From contig JAJIRX010000827.1 in NCBI GenBank assembly GCA_023853785.1, positions 1 through 60,975 on the forward strand: a stretch of DNA of 60,975 bases. Reading direction: 5' to 3'. Origin of the DNA: Psilocybe azurescens (Eukaryota > Basidiomycota > Agaricomycetes > Agaricales > Agrocybaceae). A program made the translations under genes and the position numbers. Shown piece by piece: positions 31,725 to 44,600 of this stretch (positions are counted from its first letter, which is position 1; each line of letters begins with the position of its first letter). The notes beneath the pieces are model-generated. The model saw only the letters and a list, made by a program, of their open reading frames with translations. It ran no database searches and had not been told where the DNA came from.

Positions 31725-34700
31725 TGGTGACAGCCGCTAAGTTATGTTAGGACATAGCCTCGCGACTGCTTACGGCGTGTGGTCTGTGATTGACAGGTGA
31801 CACCACCAACACCAGCGGCACAGCAGCTAGCGCTCAATATTCAATGCTTGTCGTCTCTTGCCTTGATCGACATGGCGAAGGATAATCCACAGAGTTCCAA
31901 GGAGTCCAAGTTCTCCGGCATGTTTACCCTCAAACGGGCGCGATTTCACCAGCCCCTTCCGAACAGAGCCAAGGAAGTTCTTCAAAGAGCCGGAGCCTGA
32001 GGCTGAAATCATTTTTCAAATCTCCAAGTACAACACTCACCCAATCAACATCGTCTTCCCCTTTGGCCTCTTCAACGGCAGATTCTTGTGGTGAGACTGC
32101 TTTGGGTGAGCTCCCTATCATCTCCCCGTTCATACTCTATTCTAAACTCAATGTAGAGTCATCTATTGCTACCATTCCAAGTCGTATGCGTCAAATAATC
32201 ACCTCGCAAACGGGCGTACTTACCCCAATCCTAGGTCATCCCACGTCAGCGGAATTACCTGACGCGCTACCACCAGCTAGTTTTTTAGTAGTTCAAAGTG
32301 ATTGATCGTCCGAAGTTATCCAGATCATCAAACTGATTGTCATCCGTAGATGAGCCCAAATCTTCAGCCCAGCAAGCCACGACCACGACTACCTCTCTCG
32401 ATCAATCTCGTGGTGAGAAGACAGTTACATATTACGTCGATCGGGTATTAACATTCCATAACCTTCCTCAAGGACTAGTCAGCAACCCCCAGAGGACGGT
32501 CAGACAGCGCCGAAGACTGCATCAAGTACAAAAGATGTCCTAGCGGTAACAGGAAGACCCATCTTGACACTCACAAAGAGGCTGCCAGTGATCGTAGATG
32601 GAAACCCAGTCAAGATGGCTCTTGGACTTGTAAAGCTGATCATCGAGATCCAACAGGTTCGGGCGTGGTTCTTCACGCTACCCACTAACTGACTATTGTC
32701 CCAGGCCGTGGGCGGACAATATGGATGCCGTCAAACAAGGGCTAACTTCGACGCTAGCTCAGCTGGAGACAGTGGAGAAGGCACTGGGAGATTGGACACC
32801 GAAGACTCCTCAAGAAGGCCAATGGATAGACCAGTTCAAATTGTACAGTTTACAGTCTTCCCAGCGAGAGCAAATTGACAACCATATCACAATTTAGGAC
32901 CCTTGAAGAAGAATTGCACACATTGATCCAACTGAGCAACGAGTGGCTCGTGAGGAAAGTTAGCGGACCATGAGGATGAGAAAACGCGTATCACGGGAAT
33001 TTTCGAGCGCATCAGAGAGGCTAGAGTCCAGTTTGAGGTGTGTACCGCCTCTTCCTTTCGCATCTCCCGTTTTATATCTCCCATTTATTTAGCTGGCGAT
33101 CGGGATTAGAGTCTTTAAGAGTGTGTACGACATGGAGAGCGCAATCAGGGTTCGATATATCGCTTGTTTCGCTGCATCTCATCAGCTCACGGTTCCGACA
33201 GAAACTCTTGTTCAATGGTCTCACACCCTCGAAGATTGCTGACCACAAATACCACTTAGAGAGCCAAGAAGAGCGGCGCGTACGGCGCGAGGTATGCACG
33301 CCAGGAACCCGTGTCCGTATACTCGGCGATATCGTTACTTGGGCTAAGAATACCTCACGAGGCAGCCCAAATTTCTACTGGCTATTTGGTCAGGCTGGGT
33401 CAGGAAAGACTACGATTGGCTATAGTGTTGCTCGTCGCTTCGAGTTTGCTGGGGATCCCAACGACACCATTATCTTGGGAGGAAATTTCTTCTGCTCGCG
33501 ACAGTTCGAGGAGAGTCGACTGTCTAAATGTATCATTCGTACGGTCGTGCATCACCTCGCACACAAATGCAAGGCATTCGCTGACCAGCTCAGTGATTTC
33601 GACTCTGTTAATCAGAACGTCCATGCTCAGCTTGAGGATCTGCTCATTGCACCCTGGCAGGCGTCCAAACCTGCTAGGTGCCACGATCCGTTGAAATCAC
33701 CCCTACATTACCTTATTATCATCGATGCCCTGGACGAGATTGACGGGACAGGTGGATCCGAAGTTTTTACGAGAGCTCCTGGATGTTATCGACAAAAACG
33801 AAAACCGGCTACAAGGGCTCAAGTTCTTCGTCACGAGCCGGCCAGACCCGAACCTTGTCAGACATGTGGATTCTCTCAAGTCGAAGCAACTTTACCGTCT
33901 TGAGGAGGTACCCGGAGGAAGCGCAGGACGACATCAGAACATACCTGACGGCTGAACTCCCGCATTTCAGCGGGGGGTAAAGAGATCGAAGGTCTTGTAG
34001 TGCTGACGGCCGGATTATTCATCTATGCCGCCACCGTTGTGAAGTACTTAGTAACACGTGGACGGTCGGAGCAGCAGACTTTCTTGATGACGCTTCTAGC
34101 TCCCTCCAACGCGTTTAACCTTCAATCGTTGTCAAATGAAATGCCTTTCACATTGCTCGATACGCTATATTCTCAAATCCTCAACGAAGCTTTTCGTAAT
34201 TTCACCCCCCGAACAGAACGGATGGAAGATCCGGCGCAGCATCCTACACACATTCCTCTGTACCGCTGAGCGGACGTCAACTTCTGTTGTTGCCAACCTT
34301 CTCTTCACTTCGGACTACACTGACGTCAGCGGAACAACTCCTCTCAGACCTCCATGCCGTGCTCTACTGCGAAGATGGCCAAGTCCTGACTTATCACAAA
34401 TCTTTTTCTGACTTCATATTTGATGAGACTCGTTCAGGCAACTTTTGGTGTGATCAAGCGAAGCACCATCGACTTCTCGCCGAGTCATGCTTTCGGTCAA
34501 TGAAGGACGGATTGCGCTTCAACATAGCAGATATCTCTTCATCATTTATGCTTGATGTAGACAATCGGAGGCTTGCGGCCGCGGTCAAAGAAAAACATCC
34601 CTCTTGTCTTGAGCTATTCTTGTCGGAACTGGAGTTATCATCTCTCCGCAGCCGCATCGACGATTCCAGATGGTCTGCATGACAGCATATCAGATTTCCT

Positions 34701-35055
34701 GCAACTTCGTGCATTATTTTGGATCGAGGCGATGAACCTCCTGGGCTTGCGTGGCCTCTGCAATCCGATGCTTCGAACAGCATATGACTGGGTTATAAGT
34801 TCCGAAGTGAGTTCCATCTTGTTTAAATATCTCGTGACTGACTTACCGTGCCATTTAGGGCAGCTTTTCATTAGCAGAAAACCTCAGTGAGGCTAGATCT
34901 TTGCGCTATATTTCAGTGGGAGCGGTGCCTCGTTGTCGACTCCGCATCTGTACATATCTGCACTGGCAACTTGGCCACAGAACTTGGAACCTTGTCGAGG
35001 TTGGAAGACCCACTTTCCAAGGATTCCTGGTTTCACCAGCGTCTCGCTGGGCGGC
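31725..35055 (+). repeat. Segmental duplication block C, copy 1 (partner 57795-60975)
   Basis: Starts at ACAGCCGCTAAGTTAT in both copies and covers the NACHT-WD40 gene up to at least the window end. The offset between copies (about 26.0 kb) differs from blocks A (24.6 kb) and B (22.7-23.3 kb) because of copy-specific insertions and deletions. Confidence 0.9.
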
Positions 35056-37163
35056 ACACTGTTGATGACTTTAAACATGAATAGCCCAGTGAAGGCAGTC
35101 GCAGTTTCGCCGAATGGAAAACAAATTGTCTCTGGCTTGGAGGACAATTCGGTGCGGGTCTGGGATGCGTCGACGGGCAACAAATTGAAGGTGTTGAAGG
35201 GTCATACACATTTGGTCACATCGGTCGCATTTTCGCCAAATGGCAAACAGATTGTCTCTGGCTCTTACAACGAATCGGTGCGGGTCTGGGATGTGTCGAC
35301 GGGCGATGAATTGAAGGTGTTGAAGGGCCATACAACTTGGGTCACATCAGTCGCATTTTCGCCAGATGGCAAACAGATTGTCTCTGGCTCAGACGACGAA
35401 TCGGTGCGGGTCTGGGATGTGTCGACAGGCAACGAATTGAAGGTGCTGTGGGGCCATACAGATTCGGTCACATCGGTTGCATTTTCGCCAGATGGCAAAC
35501 GGATTGTCTCTGGCTCACACGATGAATCAGTGTGGGTCTGGGATGTGTTGATGGGCTGACGAATTGAAGGTGTTGAAGGGCCATACAGATTCGGTCAGAT
35601 CGGTTGCATTTTCGCCAGATGGCAAACAGATTGTCTCTGGCTCGGACGACAAATCGGTGCGGGTCTGGGATGTGTTGATGGGCGACGAATTGAAGGTGTT
35701 GAAGGGCCATACAGATTTGGTCAGATTGGTCGCATTTTTGCCAGATGGCAAACAGATTGTCTCTGGCTCGGATGACAAATCGGTGCGGGTCTGGGATGTG
35801 TTGACGGGTGATGAATTGAAGGTGTTGAAGGGCCATACAGACTGGGTCACATCGGTTGCATTTTCGTCAGATGGCAAACAGATTTTCTCTGGCTCTTACG
35901 ACAAATCGGTGCGGGTCTGGGATGTGTCGACGGGTGATGAATTGAAGGTGTTGAAGAGCCATACAGGTTTGGTCACATCGGTCGCATTTTCACCCAGATG
36001 GCAAACAGATTGTCTCTGGCTCTTATGACAAATCGGTGCGGGTCTGGGATGTGTTGATGGGCGACGGAATTGAAGGTGTTGAAGGGCCATACAGATTCGG
36101 TCAGATCGGTCACATTTTCGCCAGATGGCAAACAGATTGTCTCTGGCTCGGACGACAAATCGGTGCGGGTCTGGGATGTGTTGACGGGTGATGAATTGAA
36201 GGTGTTGAAGGGCCATACAAATTTGGTCACATCGGTTGCATTTTCGCCAGATGGCAAACAGATTGTCTCTGGCTCTTCTACGACAAATCGGTGCGGGTCT
36301 GGGATGTGTCGACGGGTGATGAATTGAAGGTATTGAAGGGCCATACACATTGGGTCACATCGGTTGCATTTTCGCCAGATGGCAAACAGATTGTCTCTGA
36401 CTCTTCTGACAAATCGGTGCGGGTCTGGGATGTGTCGACGGGCAATGAATTGAAGGTGTTGAAGGGCCATACACATTTGGTCACATCAGTCACATTTTCT
36501 CCAGATGGCAAACAGATTGTCTCTGGCTCAGATGATGAATTGGTGCAGGTCTGGGATGTGTTAACAGGCAACGAATTGAAGGTGTTGAAGGGCCATACAA
36601 ATAGGGTCACATCGGTTGCATTTTCGCCAGATGGAAAACAGATTGTCTCTGGCTCTTCCGACAAATCAGTGCGGGTCTGGGATGTGTCGACGGGCGACAA
36701 ATTGAAGGTGTTGAAGGGCCATACAAGTTTGGTCAGATCTGTCGCATTTTCACCAGATGGCAAACAGATTGTCTCTGGCTCTCATGACAAATCACTGCGG
36801 GTCTGGGATATGTCAATGGGTGGCAAATTGAAGGTGTTGAAGGACCACACAGATTTGGTCAGATCGGTCGCATTTTCTCCAGACGGCAAACAGATTGTCT
36901 CTGGCTCAGACAACAATTCTGTGCAGGTTTGCAATTTTGGATCTCTGTATATCCATGAGACGATATCCGATTTCAATCACTATGAAAAACACACTGGTTG
37001 GCTTCTCTCCCTGGTCGCCAACACCGTCTCATGTTTGTGTCCCCTGAGTTGCTGCTCCATGATGCTTCCAACATTTTTACTATACCATGCTCTTCTTGTT
37101 CCTCTGTTGACTTTGTTCATGCAGCCCTCGGCCCTCGATGGAAGGAGTGTTACCATTGGTAGC
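31872..37163 (+). pseudogene. NACHT-WD40 (STAND/NLR-type) gene, copy 1
   Basis: Begins MAKDNPQSSK at 31872. Several introns lead through a helical N-terminal region (NPVKMALGLVKLIIEIQ, 32600; DHEDEKTRITGIFERI in copy 2). The NACHT ATPase has a Walker A loop FGQAGSGKTT (33388), a Walker B-like LIIIDALDEIDG (33712) and FFVTSRPDPNL (33820). A helical linker runs to STPHLYISAL (34933), followed by 15 WD40 repeats (35083-36930). The conserved fungal end (TGWLLS..., a DASNIFTIP block, KECYHW) stops at about 37163 after one more frameshift. Such proteins act as signal-sensing NLRs in fungal non-self recognition and cell death. Frameshifts near 33910, 33975, 34215, 34325 and in the WD40 array break the gene, unless some are assembly errors. 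Confidence 0.8.
35083..36930 (+). repeat. Array of 15 near-identical 126-bp WD40 units
   Basis: Each unit encodes 42 residues of the form GDELKVLKGHTDLVTSV, then AFSPDGKQIVSGSDDKSVRV, then WDVST. Units are almost identical at the DNA level. Variation is concentrated at a few codons: the residues after GHT (HL, TW, DS, DL, DW, GL, NL, HW, NR, SL), the residue pair after SGS (DD, SD, YD, HD) and the loop ST/LM/LT. Net insertions near 35556 (+1), 35994 (+1), 36065 (+1) and 36277 (+2) change frame. This is the pattern of HET-E-like repeat arrays that evolve by unit exchange. Confidence 0.92.
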
Positions 37164-37925
37164 ATCCACTTGTTTATTATTTCCTTCATACTCTTATCAT
37201 TGGAATAAAAATCTGATTTGTAAGTCTGTGACAACACATTCTACTTTCCTCCTCCGTGCAAATTGACCATGTTAAAATGTTGTGTAATGCATCTTACATG
37301 CAACTTGAATACCTTCTCTCACGTTCTGCAGATGTTTATGCCCATTGTCTTATCCACAATAGAGAACCTTTGGTTCTGTTGCTGTGTCGTGATGATTTTT
37401 CTCTTTAACCAGTTTCCAGTATAATGTAGACAATCTTTTGACAGTATTGTGACTTCACTAATACCAGATTAGAATGATGATGTGTACTTTTGCGCAGTAG
37501 AGCTGTAGGTAGGCACAAGGACAATTGATCTACAGCATTTGCCACTTGTCAGCACACGAGGCTCCAGGAGTGGGTATGTGGCGACTGCTAGAGAGACTGG
37601 AAAATCAAAAATGGAATTTTGAGCTATCTAAGGATGTTGGCAGTATAATGTAGGCTACGTGCAGCACTTTAGTCCATATTTTCAATTTTGCAAATATGTT
37701 GATTTTGATAAATGGAATGAACAGAAAGCATTAAATATCAGGACTCGTAAATGTCATGCAATGCAATTGTTCTCAAGAAAGTATCAAACACAATGTCTGA
37801 ATGGAATTTGAGGTGTTTTTCAAAAATCAAAAGTACAGCTTGTCATCTGTTAGCGTGGAAGCTGTATTCAACGAGTATATACTAGAAGAGTGTTAGTGCT
37901 ATTAATATTAATACTACTTTTAGTG
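37164..37925. other. AT-rich intergenic region
   Basis: No open frame or motif worth reporting between the WD40 gene end and the start of the TTGCAC-type array. Confidence 0.5.
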
Positions 37926-37934
37926 CGATGTCTG

Positions 37935-38190
37935 TTTTAAAAGTGCAAAAGGCCAAAAGAGTGCAATGGCCACTGTAGTGTCGGGAGAAACAAGATGCAA
38001 CACACACCCCGGATTGGGACAGATCAAAGTGCAACACATTGCGGCTAGAGTGCAACACTTTGGCCTAAAGAGCAACACATTCTGTTGTATTAATGTGTTG
38101 CCCTTCTCTCTTAGTGTGCTGCACTTCTCCTCCGATGTGTTGCACTTTGCACCTCCTGTGTGTTATCCTTTGCACTGTCTAGTGTTACAC
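37935..38190. repeat. Left TTGCAC-motif array
   Basis: About ten copies of GTGCAACAC or its complement GTGTTGCAC, first in one orientation (37940-38075) and then in the other (38090-38190), with spacers of 10-25 bp. Confidence 0.85.
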
Positions 38191-38569
38191 TTTGAGGCAA
38201 TTCCTTGGCGGGATGCCAAGCATGCACGTGATCCAATTGGTACATATAGTTGTTCAGCCTCTTCTGACTCATATTATTCTGTAATTACTCATTGTATTCA
38301 TGTTTACTATGAGGGGAGAGTACAATATAATTATATTTCTTAAGTATGAATTCAACCCAATGAAATTAAACAATTGTGAAATCAATTACTGGGAGTCACA
38401 GGTTGGTCACAGGTTCTGTTATGAACCGTTGCACGTGCAAGCGTGACAAGTATGACTTGGCTTGATGGCCATTGCTTTGCATGGCATAACGAGTCCTTTT
38501 GTGGGACTGAATTGAACCACCCTTGCTTAATTATGCTTATACTTTTAGCATCAAAATTTTATAATTACA

Positions 38570-38785
38570 TATACTGAACAATTTATTATGCACAATACCA
38601 AAAACTAGAGAAAAAGGAGCCATTTTACTATGTTGGGGCCAGATTTTACCATCCTTTCTCACACTTTATGGCTTCAAAAAATTATAAGCTAGACAATGAA
38701 TGACTTTCTATGCACAATGCAAAAAAACTGGAGAAAAGAGAGCCATTTTGTGATGTCAGAGCCTGATTTTGCACTTTTTGGCACA
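38570..38785. repeat. Degenerate ~115-bp tandem duplication
   Basis: The landmarks TATGCACAAT, AAAACTAGAGAAAA/AAACTGGAGAAAA, GAGCCATTTT and CCTGATTTTGCA/CCAGATTTTACC recur in order at 38585 and 38710. The surrounding 38200-39240 is AT-rich with no gene. Confidence 0.6.
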
Positions 38786-39246
38786 TTCATTACAATATTT
38801 TGGCCCTTATATTGAACATAAAAATATAAAAATTCAGATTAATATGCATATGAGCAGTCTCTATGAGAGTGCTAAAAATAAGATTTAAAAAGCTGCAGTT
38901 GTGAAGTTATAAATGAAAAGTGTCAATTTACAAACACTGGTTCTGGATGACAAATGCAACGGAATTCAGAATTCACATCACATTATCAAAGCAATGGAAG
39001 GAGTTGAGCATCATTTGGCAAAAAATAACTCAGGAGAAGCCAATTTTACAAAAGCAATAGAATTCACGTTCATGTCACGTTATTGAAAACAAAATGGGAA
39101 ATATATTTGCACAAAGATAGATTCTTGACATTGTGCCCTTGCTGGGTCCCTGTGTAAAAGAACGAGTCTTTACTTACATAAAGGACTTGTAACATACACG
39201 TTATTGACTTAAAATGTTTGAGACCAAAATTATTCAACTTTTGACC

Positions 39247-40391
39247 CTTATAGCCATTCTCGACTTGAAAGGAAAACTTCTCATTCAGCGCTCGTATCGC
39301 AACAATGTCCCTGCATCTTACATTGAACATTTCCTACCACTCATCCTGGAGATCATCAGCAAGCGACACTGTGTTTCTCCAGCCAGGGGATCAATTACAT
39401 GCATATCCGACACTCAAATCTCTATCATGTGTCAATGTACATCCTCACTGTAACTGCTCTCTCTCATACATAATGACTTTAACCAGCAGTTCTGGCATTA
39501 TTGAAACACAACTCCAACGCAGCTGAAATCATCATCTTCCTCCATTGGCTGACCCAGGTTCTCGCCGGATACTTCAAAGAGCTCAAAGAAGAGAGTGTAT
39601 GCGACAAATTTGTGATTATATATGAGCTAATGGAGGAGATGATGGACTTTGGATACCAGCAGACTACAGAGAGCAAGATTTTGCAAGAGTACATTGCCTA
39701 GGAGTCTCACAAGCTCGAGATCCAGGTTTGACCACCAATGGCAGTGATGAATGCAGTGTCATGGAGAACGGAGGGTATTCGTTACAGGAAGAATGAGGTG
39801 TTCTTGGATGTTATCGAGAGTGTCAACATGCTCGTGTGTTGTCTTAATCCACGTCTCACTTTCTTCGAGGTTTCTTTTCACTTTTGCAGGCTTGAAGGTC
39901 AATGCGAATGGGAACGTGGCACGATCTGAGATCCTAGGAGCCATGAAAATTAAGTGCTATCTTTCTGGTATGCCCAAATTATGGTTGGGCCTGAACGACA
40001 AAGTCATGTTCGAGAGTACCAGATGAAGTGCGTTCATCTCTGTAGTCTTTCTATCTCCACTTCCAATGAAATTCTTCTCTACAACCCAGCTGCATGTGGA
40101 AAGGCCATCAAAATGCAAGATGTCAAGTTCCATCAGTATGTATCTCGGTTTGAGAATGACTGGACGATATCCTTTATTCCTCCTGATGGCAAATTCAAGC
40201 TCATGTCTTTTCGTCTCTCGACTCCGGTGAAGCCTCTTATCTGGGTGAAGGTGGCTGTGGAAAGCTGCAAAGGCAGTCGTGTTGAGTATATGGTCAAAGT
40301 GAAAGCTCATTTCAAGCGGAGAAGTACTGCCAATAATGTGGAGGTTTATGTCCCTGTCCCCAATGACGCAGATAGTCTGAAGTTCAGGGTA
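39247..40391 (+). pseudogene. APM1: AP-1 clathrin adaptor mu subunit, N-terminal ~320 residues, intron-containing pseudogene
   Basis: Matches the AP-1 medium chain, which sorts cargo at the trans-Golgi and endosomes. Blocks in order: ILDLKGKLLIQRSYRNNVP; (after an intron) [83 protein letters not shown]; (intron) [80 protein letters not shown] (39699-39701) replaces the conserved Gln and TGA (39729-39731) replaces the Arg before PPMAV. Introns are retained, so it is not a processed copy. The cargo-binding C-terminal third is missing. Confidence 0.88.
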
Positions 40392-40867
40392 TGTGTGCAC
40401 CATCTGGTAGTGTCAATTACATTCATAATGGGCATTTTACAGGCATCAGCACTATTTGGGAGAAGAAACATTTCTCATGGCGTGGTGTTCTCAATATTGG
40501 TGTCCTTGTCTTGCAAGAAAGCTAAATTCACACTTTGTACATGTCCTGTACTAATTATATGATGACTATTTTAGAGACTTCAATACAATCAAGGGCTCGC
40601 GCAATGGTTTGCTAATGGTTCAGCAAGACCCTGCAGGTAAGATGCAGGCTTTGTCAACCTCTTCTCTTGCCCTCTTTTTGCCCTTTTATCCATAGGTGGT
40701 GACGACAACATTCGTGGTGGTGATGACAATGTCAGGGTTCCTTTTATTTACTTCTATTTTGATCTCATGATTATCTTTTATCTTTTATCTTATCATTTGT
40801 CTTTTATCATATCTTTTATCATTCTTGATATCTTGATTATTCCAGAAGCTTCCATCACTACTCTTTT

Positions 40868-40980
40868 CCATTACTCATCATGATTTTTATTACTCATCCT
40901 TACTCATCATTGCTTTCTTCATTACTCATCATTGCTTTCTTCATTACTCATCATGATCCTTCTTATTACTCATCATGGAA
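40868..40980. repeat. ATTACTCATCAT minisatellite
   Basis: Units of ATTACTCATCATTGCTTTCT and shortened ATTACTCATCATGA repeat about six times. The stretch just upstream (40765-40830) is a TTTATCTTATC-type tract. No gene is apparent at 40400-41090. Confidence 0.8.
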
Positions 40981-41173
40981 TCTTACTTAGTAAGTCACCT
41001 CTAGAGTAGTATAAGTACTGCATGTTTTGTAGGTAGATCCCCAGCTTCAATCTCTTAGGATTTCCACTATCATTGGTGTGAACCTTTAGATCATTGATTC
41101 CTCACAAGTCTATCCTCTGCTCTCTCCTCATCCTCTGCTCTTACTCTCTTGCTTGTCTTTGTTGGTGGCCTTG

Positions 41174-41643
41174 TCACACTGATTTTAGTGTTGCCCTGAC
41201 AGACAACATTGGCAGTGGTGACAACAACATTGGTGGTGGTGGCAATGACATTGGTGGTGGTGACGATGACATCAGCAGCAGTGGCAATAACACTGGTGGC
41301 AGTGGTGAGGGGGTGCTTGGGTCGGGTAGAAATACCTCCAGAAATTTTACCATTTGGTAGTCAAACATCTGCGAGAGATCTGTATAGTTTTGAAGCTCTT
41401 CTCCATTCCAATATGATGTAGTATCTGTGCAGCCTTGAGTCTTGTCATGCCAATCCATATTGGCAATCATATACATTTGGTTGCTGTATAGTGACAGTGT
41501 TGCTGGGAAATTGAATCCAAAGATGTCAGAGGACTCTTGAAGAGCTCCAAAGAATGTGTCTGCCTCAAGTGGGAGAGCATTTGGCAGCTGGTCAACAATA
41601 AGATTACTACCAGCTGTGTGATAGGGCAGCGATGCTAATGTCA
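41174..41643 (-). CDS. Unrecognised partial coding region downstream of the MULE-like gene
   Basis: The minus-strand frame continues open from the MULE-like gene end to 41174. It reads SLPYHTAGSNLIVDQLPNAL, FFGALQESSDIFGFNFPATL and MDWHDKTQGCTDTTSYWNGE, followed by a Pro/Leu-rich tail opposite the glycine-type repeat. Composition looks like real protein up to about 41340, but I do not recognise the family. It could be another captured fragment. Confidence 0.3.
41200..41340. repeat. GGTGGTGGCAATGACATT-type coding-like repeat
   Basis: About seven 18-21-bp units (GGTGGTGGCAATGACATT, GGTGGTGACGATGACATC and similar) encode Gly-Asp-Asn-Ile repeats on the plus strand. Units are in phase (multiples of 3). 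Confidence 0.8.
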
Positions 41644-44600
41644 CTATAAGTTGGTCAGAATATAAAATCCAACTTGTGGTTGTAGCAACAGACCTTTTGA
41701 TGCAGGCTTTATCTTGACACATCCGCTCGAACTTCCTTCTACAAATTGTGTTGCCTCTCCTGCAGTAGTGGCCTTTGATTTGCCATTACCTGCTTTGAGC
41801 GCTTTGAGTTGAGCTTGAATCTCCTTCTTGTGAGCAGTTACTTGGCAGTGATTCTCCTTTTCTGCCTCCAGTTCAGCCTGCAATTTGGCAGTGCAATCTT
41901 GAGCTTCAATTGCAACCTGGGCCTTGCAAGCAGCAGATGATTGACGTTGTGACTGTTGTGCCATGCGGTGGATGAGATCAGTTTGGGTGTTGGTTTTGAT
42001 TCCGGTGGTGAGTGTTGTTTTGACCTCCCACACAACATGTTCATCGATTTCATGAGCACTAAATATGACATGTCCAGGACATTAGCATTACACATATCCC
42101 AACCAAGAAACATTAAACTTACGTTAGAATAGCCTCCACAAAGGGCAGCTTTATGCCACTTTGGTGATTTGTCCAGTGATGCTGGCCTTCTCCAACATTT
42201 GTTGTTGTCACAAGGTTATCGAGATATTGTGAATTTATCTTTGATAGCGACTTTACAATGCAAGGAATGATCCATTGGCTTGTATATTTGTGGTCCCACC
42301 AGTCTAGAAAGAACAGTGATATAGATCAAAACACAGTCAATGTCATTGTATTAAAAGTTGCATTTGCGCACACTGCACCTTGAATCTTTTTATTTTCAAG
42401 CTTTTGATGAATTTTGAAAAGTCCTCAAGCTCTTCAATAGACTTGAGGTAGGGGAAATCCATGAGACTTTGGTACTCAGGAAGTCCCACAAGAGATTTGA
42501 AGTCAAGGATTCCTCTGATTATCGAGATTAGTCATGTCAGAAATATAAGGATAACAACAGAAAGTGATGCTAACCGCTTTGTATGTGTTAAGCAGAGGCG
42601 TATAAAATATCGCAGACAGTTCCTGAGGAGTTGTGCTGGCCGGAAGACCGCACATTGCAAAATCAACGCACTTGGAAATTGATTTTGCAGCACCCAAAAC
42701 CTGAGCAGCCTGCATATCCGCATTCATATAGAGTAAATTTCCTTTACTATCAAATGCCTTGAACTGTATTTGTTTTCCAGTAAGTGACAAGATGTGTTTC
42801 TGAAGTTCATCAAACAGCCGTTCATAATGATCAGTATCAGCGCAGTCCAGATAAACATGAGCAATTGTAATAGCTGTAATTATATGCATTGAGAGAAAGA
42901 TAACATATGGTATACATTCAAATGCACATACCTCGTTGAACTGCTAGATAGTATATGACCATTTCCCACTCATTTATGTCTGGGTCTTTGACATGTTTGA
43001 ATGTTGTATCACACTCAAATGATGGCACTTCATGAATCAGCATAAGAAGGTAAGGAACTGCAGTAAAGACAAGGATTTTTCCGTGTTGGTAGTGATGACA
43101 TCATGAATGTAGCAATCTTCCTTCAGCTTTGTAAAATCTTGTCGGTAAAGATCAAAGACACCTATATATTAAAGGGCATTGAGCTGAGTGTCACTCAGAA
43201 GCTGGCTAGACTGGCTACAGTACGTACCTGGAACCCCAAGACCAGCAGGACTTTTCTTAATCTTGGTAGTGTGAAGTAAATCACGTTTTATGTGATTGTT
43301 GACTAATGCAGGGTTGTACTCTCCAGGTGTTTTTCCATGGAGGATTAGCTTGGTTGACATAGCTGTGAGAATTAAGCAGAGATGTTAAAGAACTATAGAA
43401 ACAGGGTCCAAGTTTAGAGACATACCATTGTCCACTTTTTGAACCATTAGCCCTGATGTTTCAGCTGCATCTATACATTTCTCATAGACCACCCTAGCAT
43501 CCAATGAAGCCTTTGACATTGGTGGAATTGGGTGATTATGCAGAATAGTACCTGGATTGATAATTAAACAAAATCACATCCAGGGATCAACAGGTACATA
43601 AATATGCCATTTAGCCTTACAAGGATGATGCACAATAGGTGAGCAAGTACCAGTCTTGCCATTAATGATGTGCATGTGAGCTGAAAGCTTTAGTTAGTAG
43701 TTATATATGGAAGAGGATAACAAAACATACAGCAGTTTTTGAGTTTGAGACCAATGTGAGGTGCCACGACACGACTGCATGGAGGTGTGTTGCAGTCTTT
43801 GGAAAGGCTGTGATTGTCCATGAGGTGTGCAAGAATATCTTTGTCAACATGATCTGGGATAGTGAAAGTTCAGTGGTTGAGTTTGAAGCTGCGAGTCCAT
43901 CCACTACATGTGATGAAGTAATGATGGCCTTTTGATGGCCCCTATTGATTCTGTTAGACATATCCAGACACTAAAAATTGGTGCACACAGGACCACACAG
44001 GACATACATTGGGCTTTGGCTGCAGATGTGGCCGGCCATTGCATATTTTCCCTGTACTGTCCTTTGTGCCACATGCCATACTTCAAACGATGCTCAAAAA
44101 CCTAAGTTAAATCAAGTTTACTAATATGAGGTACAATAAAAAAATGTGAGCAATAATTAAAATCATACGTAGCTGCCTTTTGCTCTTTAGAGCCTATTTC
44201 CTCCTTCAAACAAGTTTCCTGCTGTGCTGCAAAGATCTTTGCTCGTGGTTTGGGATCAAGCTCATATCTTTCAATGTTGAGAAGTTCGTGGTCCACCTCA
44301 GAGCAAGCATAAGAGCCATGGCAGTTACAGCAAGACCTTCAGCAGCTAAAAGAAGTGTAACCAGGCTGAAAAACAACTGATGCAAGGCTGTTGCCTGTGC
44401 CTGTGGCTGACGTCCAGGAATCCTGATCCTAACAAATATAATTAACACTTTCAACATTTTCTACAGAGCACCAACTGAAACGTACTTTGTTTTTCACCAA
44501 TGTATCAACACGATAAAGTGTGCCTGACTTATCTTCCAAATCAAATTTAAGATCATAGAGATCCAATATGAAAGCTGTTGGATGCCTTGGAATGGGCCAG

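Noticed and set aside
33910..33930. A 19-20-nt GT…AG intron that would restore the frame in both NACHT copies
   Set aside because: Far below known fungal intron sizes, and homologues appear to have residues at this place; an indel is more likely.
35071..36763. Minus-strand frames opposite the WD40 array (up to 167 codons)
   Set aside because: Shadows of the 126-bp coding repeats; same periodicity, no independent signal.
35083..36930. CRISPR-like array suggested by regular repeats
   Set aside because: Units are 126 bp, contiguous, coding and eukaryotic WD40. There are no spacers.
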